In this document: piece after piece, positions 38,228 through 47,400 of the stretch
How the letters are laid out: every line of letters starts with the position of its first letter
Position numbering within the stretch: the first letter of the stretch is position 1
Origin: JBCCDY01 sp039030555
Lineage (GTDB): Bacteria > Bacteroidota > Bacteroidia > Cytophagales > Cyclobacteriaceae
Assembly: GCA_039030555.1 (NCBI GenBank)
Contig: JBCCDY010000003.1
Location: 62,001 to 126,000, forward strand
Direction: 5' to 3'
Length of the DNA stretch: 64,000 bases
Program-made: the position numbers and the translations under genes
Notes under the pieces: model-generated
What the model was told of the DNA's origin: nothing
Databases searched by the model: none
What the model saw: the letters and a program-made list of their open reading frames with translations, nothing else

Positions 38228-39331
38228 TTATTGAACCCTCATAATGAAAGCTAAAACATAAAATGGAGGTCGGTTTTCGTGAGCTTGATTGTCTAGCCCG
38301 TCAACAGAACCATTTCCAACCTTGCCATCGAAATCCGAATTGTTATGCCTATGACTAGCATTACTTGTTTCAAGAAAACCGATAGTTGTTTGATTACTTG
38401 CAGCATCCACCACATCGAAGTCATCGCCAGAATCATTATTATTTAGAGGAGCATTATGAAAATGGCTACCACTCAATTCTATATGAATGTCGGCATCATT
38501 TTGGCCATTCGATCTTGCCTCATGGTGGTGCCTGGGTAGTTCAGCTTTTGTGAGGGTATGTGTCTCTTCTCCTCCTGTTTGATTCACAGAATAATTTGTT
38601 GGGCCATCAGAAGATTGTCCGACACCTACAATAAAACGCCCACTTAAGTTTGGTGTGCCATTATTTCCGTTGCACAATGCCCAGCCATTGGGTAGATTTA
38701 TTGTATCGCCTGACCACATGATAATTCCTCCTAATGGCACCGTTCCGAAACCATTCAAAGTACCGCCGGTACCCGTTACGTTCAAATCTGTCTCGACATT
38801 TACAGCAGTATCAGTGACGGTTAGTCGCTGGTTACCCACAAAGGCATTCGTAGAGCCGGCCCAAACTGCCACTGTTGAGCCTCCTAAATTTAATTGCCCA
38901 TCCCTGCTTTCATCAGCTCCGAATACATCTTCAAACAGTTCAATGAATGGACGACTATCAGTAGCATTGGTGTTGGTGTAAAGGTTTAACCGGTTGATAC
39001 GATCCTGCCATGGGTTTAGGCGTATAAAGGAATCCAGTATTGGATCGAAATAGCGGAAATTTCTAACCTGAGAATTGAAGACTAAAAGTCCGGCTGTAGC
39101 CTCAAAGTCCTCCGGGTAATTTCTAATAGTATCCAGCAGATTACTTCCAATTTGATCGGTCGTTAACCTGGGCATTAAAAATCCCCTGAAGCCATTGGCA
39201 GCATCCACCCGTATTTCCAGCATGGCCGATCGATTAGGAGCCAATCCGGAACCGCTATAACCAATGACCGTTTGAGCAAAGAACTCATTCGATAAAAACG
39301 ATAAAAAAAGGAGATAAATGATCTTTTTCAT
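38228..39331 (-). CDS. Exported protein with phage-tail-collar domain
   Basis: 367 residues from the second ATG (39331); a frame start at 39346 would overlap the neighbour more. Signal peptide ends near NEFFAQ. The C-terminal half has the tail-collar pattern: GTVPLGGIIMWSG, LPNGWALCNG, NLSGRFIVG, then a His-rich segment (LPRHHHEA) and ending ENRPPFYVLAFIMRV. Such domains occur in phage short-tail fibres and in secreted Bacteroidota proteins. No other phage genes are near, so it is not a prophage; a surface adhesin is more likely. It overlaps none of its operon neighbours and lies 4 bp after the FN3 gene. Confidence 0.85.
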   Translation of the reverse strand: MKKIIYLLFLSFLSNEFFAQTVIGYSGSGLAPNRSAMLEIRVDAANGFRGFLMPRLTTDQIGSNLLDTIRNYPEDFEATAGLLVFNSQVRNFRYFDPILDSFIRLNPWQDRINRLNLYTNTNATDSRPFIELFEDVFGADESRDGQLNLGGSTVAVWAGSTNAFVGNQRLTVTDTAVNVETDLNVTGTGGTLNGFGTVPLGGIIMWSGDTINLPNGWALCNGNNGTPNLSGRFIVGVGQSSDGPTNYSVNQTGGEETHTLTKAELPRHHHEARSNGQNDADIHIELSGSHFHNAPLNNNDSGDDFDVVDAASNQTTIGFLETSNASHRHNNSDFDGKVGNGSVDGLDNQAHENRPPFYVLAFIMRVQ

Positions 39332-39335
39332 GACA

Positions 39336-41489
39336 CTAGTTTTCAAAATTATTGGAGTCTAAATTCAGTATTTCAATATTCGATTCGGCAATGATACCCT
39401 GCTCGGAATAGGCTTTCACCTGGTATCGGACTTTACCTTTTGTGGTGTTTATTTCATCGATGAATGTTGTTTCTTGTTGAAGGCTGGAAATAGGTTTCAG
39501 CGATGACCTGCCTTCGCCTCTATAAATAATATAGCCTTTTATAAATGGGCTGTTCACTGGTTCCCAACACAATTCGGTACATTTATTTTCTTGCTGAAAA
39601 ATTATGGAAAGGCCGTTTAGTGGTTGTTTCCCACTTGTTTTCAGGTATCGTTTTGAAAAAGTATTTGAGGGCTCCGATCGATTTCCTGCCTCATCTTTCG
39701 CAACGAGGTAATAACCGTATTTTACTCCATTCAAAACATTTGAGTCGAAAAAATGGAGAATAGAGGTTTCAAGCAATTCGGAATTCAATTTTATAAATTC
39801 CGTTTCATTTTCAGAGCGGTATAAGTCATAGCCCTTTAGGTCTTTTCCTACATTGGGTATCCACTCGATTTGCAGTCCTTCGGTAATCGAAAGCACCTTT
39901 TTTATTATTGGTTTGACAGGAGCTGTTACATCGGGCAAAGTAGCCTCAACAACAGCGGATTTCATGCTGTAGTTAAAAGAAGTATCGACTGCAGAAACGG
40001 CGTATACGAACTCACTGGATGTGTTTTTTGGAAGTTCGTCAATAAAGATTGACTCCATTAAAAAAACGTCATTTAATAAAATCATTGAACTAATATTTCC
40101 ATCACTTTTTTTGACGCCTCGGAATATCACATAGCCCATCAGGTCACTATCGGAACTAGGGTTCCAAGTTAATCTTACTAATCCAGTATCTATTTCTGCT
40201 GCTAAGCCTACTGGAGGCTCGGGAGCAATGATATCGCGTACTTCCACATAAATTCTTGCTACATTTTCGTTTCCGGCTTCATCCGTTGAAGCTACCCAAT
40301 AGTAGGCCCCTCCAGGCCTTCCAAAATCATCTGAAAACGAATCAGATGATTTGTTCAAGGGCGCATTATTTAATTTGACCCATTCGCCATTTGAAGTGAG
40401 CGATCGATAAATATTGAACCCGTACAAATCTTTTGAACTCTGAACACGCCAGCTGAGTTGGACTTTAAACGTATCGGCTTTGGCTGTTAGGTTGATGGGT
40501 GGGAAAGGTGCTTCAAAATCAACTGCTTCAGCAAAAATGATGGCTGATCGGTCACTTTCCTGTCCGAAGTAATCGATCGTGGTTACTTGATATTCATAGG
40601 AAATACTATCAGTCACATTTCGGTCTTCGAATAACGGGTTTGGATAACCTCTTTTCCCATTTTCATCTGTAATTTCCTGAATGGCTTGTGGCTGGTCAGT
40701 AATTTTAACCCAGTCATTTTGTCCCCCGGTTTTCCTGTAAATGTTAAAGGCAAAATAGCGCTCTGTGTTTGGAGGCCAGTTTAATTCGTTTGCGCCAGGT
40801 TTTCTTGAAATTTCAATTTTATGAGGAGCTGTTTTAGCTGTGTATTCTGAAGAGGTTATAAGCTCCGAAACCCCAACTTCTGTTTCTTTTCCCTCCTGAA
40901 TTCTGTTGACCTGGTACTGATAGGATAAGTTATTTTGGGCAGTTTCATCATAAAATAAAATACCAAGGGCTTCTGCAAATTCAGGGTCTTTAATAGCAAA
41001 AAGAGCAGCTATTCCTTTTGTGAAACCACTTTTAAATTCTTCATAATCGGTATTTTTTATCATTTGAAGCATACCGTAAGCCTGTTCGTTATTTTCTTGT
41101 AGATAAGCTTCATTCCTTCCAACTTGAATAGGTTGATCGGTAAGTTTTTGCCAATCAGCCTGACCATCATTTCTCCGGTATACATTAAAACCTTCGGGGT
41201 AATACACGTTCTCATCGAACCACTTTACCGCAATTGCAGAACTGTTGGTATTTCGGTAATTGTTGGAAACAAATACTTTTCCTTGTTGGGCAAGGAGAAG
41301 ATTGGCTGTTAGAATTAACAAGAGGGTGAATACTAATTTTTTAACCTTGCCGATAGAACTTTCCTCCTCCGTCTCCCGATTTCTCGGGACGGCACCTCCT
41401 GTAGAAGGAGGGCAGCTTGTAGTAAAACCGAAATACTTTTCTGAAAGACTTGGATATGTTGAATAAATATGCATTCTGTAATTCTCCAT
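39336..41489 (-). CDS. Fibronectin type III repeat protein, exported
   Basis: 717 residues from the ATG at 41489. The signal peptide (KKLVFTLLLILTANLLLAQQ) begins only at about residue 49, so the first 48 residues are unusual: they are encoded in part by a dispersed-repeat-like hairpin element (41363-41413). There is no ATG or GTG between the element and the signal peptide. After the signal come an unknown domain (about 70-215) and at least five FN3 domains (about 220-700; recurring DLYGFNIYRS, DLMGYVIFRG, DLKGYDLYRS and FIKGYIIYRG). Probably an extracellular or periplasmic scaffold. The start lies 3 bp after the giant gene. Confidence 0.8.
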   Translation of the reverse strand: MENYRMHIYSTYPSLSEKYFGFTTSCPPSTGGAVPRNRETEEESSIGKVKKLVFTLLLILTANLLLAQQGKVFVSNNYRNTNSSAIAVKWFDENVYYPEGFNVYRRNDGQADWQKLTDQPIQVGRNEAYLQENNEQAYGMLQMIKNTDYEEFKSGFTKGIAALFAIKDPEFAEALGILFYDETAQNNLSYQYQVNRIQEGKETEVGVSELITSSEYTAKTAPHKIEISRKPGANELNWPPNTERYFAFNIYRKTGGQNDWVKITDQPQAIQEITDENGKRGYPNPLFEDRNVTDSISYEYQVTTIDYFGQESDRSAIIFAEAVDFEAPFPPINLTAKADTFKVQLSWRVQSSKDLYGFNIYRSLTSNGEWVKLNNAPLNKSSDSFSDDFGRPGGAYYWVASTDEAGNENVARIYVEVRDIIAPEPPVGLAAEIDTGLVRLTWNPSSDSDLMGYVIFRGVKKSDGNISSMILLNDVFLMESIFIDELPKNTSSEFVYAVSAVDTSFNYSMKSAVVEATLPDVTAPVKPIIKKVLSITEGLQIEWIPNVGKDLKGYDLYRSENETEFIKLNSELLETSILHFFDSNVLNGVKYGYYLVAKDEAGNRSEPSNTFSKRYLKTSGKQPLNGLSIIFQQENKCTELCWEPVNSPFIKGYIIYRGEGRSSLKPISSLQQETTFIDEINTTKGKVRYQVKAYSEQGIIAESNIEILNLDSNNFEN
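41363..41413. repeat. REP-like hairpin element inside the FN3 gene's 5' end
   Basis: Two adjacent inverted repeats: an imperfect stem CCGTC...CCCGA / TCGGG-ACGG (41369-41392) and CCTCCT-GTAGA-AGGAGG (41395-41411). The GC-rich, pyrimidine/purine-strand-biased form resembles dispersed intergenic palindromes of many Bacteroidota genomes. Only one copy was seen in this window. It encodes part of the abnormal N-terminal extension of the FN3 protein. Confidence 0.6.
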
Positions 41490-41491
41490 TT

Positions 41492-44400
41492 CTAAAAAGT
41501 CTTATCGAATTTGGTTTCAAAATCGGCTTTAATCACTTTTACAATTTCTATCTCACCAGATAACTCACCGGTAATTCTTGTTCTATTTTCAAAATATGCT
41601 GTTAGCCGTCCATCTAATTCGGCCCTAAAAAGTGTAATTTCTCCGCGGATTAAAGGAGCCCAGTATTCTACTCCGAGACTTGCGCGTGCATTAGCCCAGA
41701 TTCCTGCCTGTTGTAAAGCAAACCTGGGCTTAATTCTAGCCTCAATCTCAAAGCCCAGGCTGGCAGAAGCTTCAGCATTTATTCTTGCACCTATTTTATC
41801 ATCTCCAACTTTCGCACTTCCAGCTCCACCCCATTTGAAGTTAACTCCCAATCCAAAATCACTATCGGAAAGGTGCAGCCAGCCGCTACCTTCAAAACCG
41901 GTGCAAAGCGGTTTTACCCAAATCTTTCGTTCCCTGTTACCAATATCCAGGCTCCAGTCACCTGGTTTGGCATCAATGGCTACCCAAGCCCCCAAACAGG
42001 GCGGAACGGTGGAGGAAACAGCTCCATTAGCGATAAAATGAGATTCAGAGCTATTGTAAGAAAACTCTGCGTTGCCTTTTATTCTACCGTCAGCATCTTC
42101 GGTTATGCTTCCAATGTAAAGCGGCCCTTGCATTTCGACGCGTTGGACATCTTCGCCGTATTCTATTTCGGCTTCTCCACCCACACCGTTTATTGTTGCC
42201 AATTGTTCCGCCGAAATCAAACTCTCGATACCTTCAATGCTTGCTCCTTGCTTTCCGCCCTTCAGAGTTACATTGTATTGCTCTTTACTTAAGCTCGATG
42301 AGATATTTTTACTGGCATCGCCTGTTAAGGAAAGGTTTACATAAGGAGACTCTATTGAAAGCGTCGCTTCCTTGAATTTTTTAGTGCTTAACCCCAACGT
42401 ATTTCCGGAGTGAGATACCTCGATTCCGTATTGCTCCCTTCCGGAGATATTTACACCTAATGAAACGGAGCCATCGGTAAAGGCTATGAACTCATCTTCT
42501 CCTCCAAGCTTCAAACGCTGTTCTCCTTCCTGGAACTCAGCTGACCGGTCCCTATTTAGTTGGATGACTTTGGAGCCATCGCTCAGCACCAATGATTTCT
42601 CTTCTGTCACTTTTAGCGAATTGCTTCCATCTCGTACTTCTACAAAATTTTCACCCCCATAAGCCAATAATTGTTCTCCTTCTTCAAATGAAATTTGACC
42701 TTCAGCTACGTTTAATTTCTTTTTGCCCAATTGAAAATTGAGGTACGATGCTCCACCGAGTTGAATTTGCTTATCGGCCTGGGCGAAACTGAATTGGTCT
42801 TTTGAGAATAGAACTTCAGTTTCGTTGGAAGTAAGTGATAATGATGGCTCGCCTGAGGTCAGGTTCAAACTGGCTGATTTATCGCCAGAAATTAGCTTTA
42901 ACAGTTGATTATTAGCTTCAATACTGTTTTTTCCATCGGTAGCCGAAAAGCTTTTATCGGAATTCAGGACGACCTGGTAATTTCCATAAACAGCAGAAAG
43001 CCCTTCTGTTGAAACCAGTAGTTCATTACTGCCTTTTGTCAGACGAGCTGTTTTGTCTGAATTAATTTCAAGTGTATGGTCTCCATCATTAAACTGAAAA
43101 CCGCTTGAACCCAGAGTTACATTTTTTTGACCATCGTTATAAGTAAGTACCTGCTCGCTGAGGTTTAAATCAGCTGTATGGTTTGAATAAGTTATCCCCA
43201 AAGCATCTTTAGAAACTGAAAGTTCATTGCCATTTGAATGTCTAAAACGAAGGGAATTATCAGAAAAGTAGGAAACGGAATAATCATTAACCGATAGTTG
43301 ATAAGAATCACTTTCACGAGCCAGTGAAAATGTTTGTCCGTTGTTCATGTAACTTACGGAACGTTGGTTATTGTTGCCCAAAGTAATTTGGAATGTCGTG
43401 CCGTTCGATCCAATAGTCAAATCGGCCGATGATCCTGAAACGATTAGGCCTACCTCCATTTCTCCCGATTCAAATTGAAGTTCTCCATATCCGTTTTCGT
43501 TTAGCGGAAGCTCTTTTAACTCATTTCCTTCCAATAATCTTATGGAGTTGCCGAAAGAGCTGGCATCAAGCGAAAGGTTTGTATTCCCTGAATTTATGCT
43601 CACTAAATTTTCAGAGCTCACTGAAATGGCCATGCTGCCTTTTTGAAGCTCAAAAGCTGTATTATTAAAAGAAGAACTCGTTTCAAAACCCAATGAAAAA
43701 TCTTCTTTTTCAAGTTTCAATGAAGAATTTGACGAGGATGAAACATTGGCCGCAATTTCCAAATCCGATTGACTAAGCGTAAAGGTTACAGCTTCAGTAG
43801 ATGCAGAAACTGCAAATTCCAACTCTCCAAATTTACTTTCTATTTCGCCCGAATTAGTGTCCGGATCAGCTGAAATAAATAATCGATCATTTGTATTCGG
43901 CTGAATTTCCAACGAACTAAAATTGGTATTTTTATTGACTATCAGACCTATTTTATGTTCCCCATTGGAAAGCAAAAATTTACTTTCAGCAGCTTGACTG
44001 GAAGCATCAATCAAGTTTCCCTGGTAAGCCAGTGTAAATCTGGAGCTATCGACCATTATTTCAGTTGAAATACTATCGGCTCCCTGAGCAAGCACAAATT
44101 TTCCTTTTCCATTACTTTGGTTAAATGCAGAATGAAGTTTACTTCCCTGTCCATTTTCTAACCTAAAAAAGGTTGATTTTTGAGATGGGTTGGCTTGAAG
44201 GGCTAATAATGTTCCTTCCAATTCAAGTTCGAAAGAGCCTGTTTTCTGCTCGTTGAGCCCGGCAAAAATTCGATTATCAGAATTGAAAATTAACTCTGCG
44301 CTACCGGAAGCCGTTTCTTTATTTCCTTCAATATTGAAAAAGGTATTTTCATCGGAAAAGCGGAACAAACCACTTCCCGATTTGCTGGCCTGCACTTCCA

Positions 44401-47400
44401 ATGTTTTACCCTGGGCGTCAAGTGCTAAGGCTGTAGAACCTTCCTTGGTGTTCAAAGAAGATAGGAATCGGTTTTGATCGTCTTGATAATTGAAATTGGC
44501 TAAACCTTCGCTTTTATTGGCGTTGAATGAAACAAAATAATTATCGAATTCAAACTCGAAAGCTCCTTTTCCGGCCTTATCACCTTCCACCAACATTCGC
44601 TTACTTTCGTCGTATTGAAGCTCAAGCCGACCGGTTCCTTCTTTGGTATTTCCTTCCAGGTTTACCCTCTTTTTTTCATAAGCCAAATCGAAGCCGGCAC
44701 TTCCCAACTGGCGATCGAATGATGACTCTAGGCTCAGCTGATCGAAGTTGAAATTAAGGCTGCCACTTTGCGTTCCCCCGATGTTCAGTTCAAATGAATT
44801 GCTGCCGTTTACAAGGTTCAGTAAGGATTCCCCATTGGCATTACCGCTCAACGAAATATCATTGGATCCAAAACCGGCATTTACAGACATATTTGGAACG
44901 GAAGAGAGATCGCCCGAAAAACTGGCGTTTACCTGACCTGCATCGAATGACACTCCGGCCGTTTGGTCATTGGCTTGAATCCCGAAAGTTAAATCGCCGA
45001 TCGGGACTTCAAGGTCAATATTTTTCACCAATTCGGAAGCGGCCTTTCTAGCCGCTTCCTCAGCCGCTGCTTTTGCAATTTTCTTTTTAATGGCAGCTCC
45101 GGCACCAGGCGTTCTTCCCTGTGTATTTAATGCGGAAAGGTCGCCTTTCATAGCGATATTGAATCCTGATTTTTCAACCAGTACTTCGGCCCCTGCATCA
45201 ATTTTAAACTTTTGTCCCCCTTCCGGATCGATCATTTGAATGTAAATCCCCGCCCCGAATTCCACATCAGGATTTATGATCAGGTTCGGACGATTGTTTT
45301 TCACGGGTTGTTCCTCATCAATGGACATGTGGCGGTAAATTCTACCTTCCATTGCTACCAGGTTGAAAATATTGAAAATTGGTATTCCAAGGCCAGTTTC
45401 ATCTACGAAGTAAGCGTCAACATACCAGTATTTTGTAGGGCCTTTATCACCGAGAATCAGGTTGGCTCCAAGCCCGACTTCTGTAGGGATTTTTAGCTTT
45501 CCGTTTACTCCTCCCTGGAGCGATGTTCCCCACTTCGGATCGTTTTTGGTCATAATGAGGTAGCCGTTGAAATCTGCAATGGCAGATGTGGCACTAACCA
45601 CCAATGAATCAAACTTTAAGGTTTCGTTTTCGCCAGAATTAGGCTTTGGGGCAGGTATTTCCGGCCGTATAGGAACTGCAGAAGCAGTGGTATTTTCCGG
45701 GAGTTCACCAACGGCTTCCACACTATGGATATTGATTCTTGGCGGCCCTCCGTCACCGTTAAATTCTTCTCCCAAAGGCATGGTAGCTGAATAGCTAAAC
45801 GCATAACTTCTGTTGCTGAACGAAGCCGCAACTTCATCGAGAATAATCTCATAGCCATCATATTCCCCCTCCACATGTTCATTTAGGGCAAGTGAACCCC
45901 CTCGTTTTCCAAAACCGATGTGGTAATCCCCATAAACTCTGAAATCTTCCACCGAACTCATAAGCACACCGATGTATGGAATTTCCAAATCTACAGATAG
46001 CGTAAGCCGTTCATTTTCTTCAAAAACAGCCCTAAGAATGGTTACATCAACCCTGTTTTCTCCGCCGTACCGGTTGAACACAAAGCTGCGTTCTTCAAGC
46101 GTTTCATCAAGATATCCCACTTCAAAGCCATCAGAAGTGAGGGGTAAAGTATAGAAAAAACGCTCATCGCTACTAATTACAGGAATGTTTACAAACCCTT
46201 TAAAATACCCTTCGGAGACTTCACTATTTTCTATGTCAATGAGGATTTGCCTTAGATTTCCTAAAAAGGTGTTGAAATACGAAAGGCTGCTTTCATTCGC
46301 TTCAAAATTACTTTTCAAATAAAACTGAAGTCCACCATTGGTTATCCATCCTTTTTGATCGGGTACGGTATTCTGAGTAAAACTTTGAGAGAATGCTTTT
46401 TGAAGGCTGAGCTGTTCATCATCAATATTTTGACCGAATTGGATTTCGTACTGCTCGAAATTCAACCCAACCCATTCGGGTTCGTTCGCCAAAGACCCTC
46501 CGGAACGTTCGAATGAAAAGTCCAGAAAAGCAGATTTGGGTAATAGGCTGATGTTAGTTTCTTTCGTTAAAGAAATTCGCTCATTCTCAAGCCTCAAATC
46601 AACCTGATTATAAAATAGTTGATTCCAGTTTTTGAAACTATAATTTACGGCCGCATTCGATGCTGTAACTACATTTTCGGGCATGATTACTTCACCGAAA
46701 AACCGCTGCTTATAGAAATTATTAGTGATATAAAAATCGGATTCTGTATTTAAGTTTAATTCAAAATCAAAGGGTTGCAGTAGTTCAAAACGATTCTGAT
46801 TGCTTAATCTGCCTGAGCCATTGAGTTTAAATGCATCGTAATTAACCCAAATCGAATCGGAACGGATGAAAATAGGCTCGCCATTTTTATTTGGGAGGTG
46901 AAAGGGCCATTCCACCATTCCATTAATTTCCAGTCTGTTCTTGTTCAGCCTGATCTTATTAGGATAAAACGTGGCTGTTCCATTCTTATCGATTTCCGGA
47001 GTAAGTGAAATGTCCGGAAACTCATCGGGTAATTCATAAATAATTTCACCACGAGAAAGCACCAGGCGGCCCGCTGACGATATCAATTTTAAGCCATTGA
47101 AATTGACTTCATATTCAGTTCCGTTTTCTTCAAGCTGAAGCAAGCCTTTACCAGAAAGATTGTTGAAATCCTCATTATTAAGTGAAATGATTTCAACTTC
47201 GTGCAACCCGGCAATGAAAGAGGAGATTTTTGGGGCTGAATTGATCACAAAAGGCTCGGAAGCTGCTACTTCAATATCTTTTGAATAAGCTTTTACCAGC
47301 CAGACATAACTTGTTTCACTTTCGAGTTCAACAGGAAGGGTGAAACTACTTCCGAACGAGTTAATGGTTTCAGGAAAACTCCTTTCAAAATAGCTATCTC

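Noticed and set aside
38228..39331. Prophage remnant
   Set aside because: Only a single tail-collar domain with a signal peptide; no integrase, capsid, portal or lysis genes nearby.
41511..42041. 176-codon plus-strand ORF opposite the giant gene's 3' end
   Set aside because: It is a shadow of the minus-strand frame: no signal, no start context, and Ser/Pro-rich composition typical of antisense reading of beta-repeat code.
42440..44800. Recent DNA-level tandem duplication in the giant gene
   Set aside because: The units are similar only at the protein pattern level; no long identical DNA stretches were seen between units.
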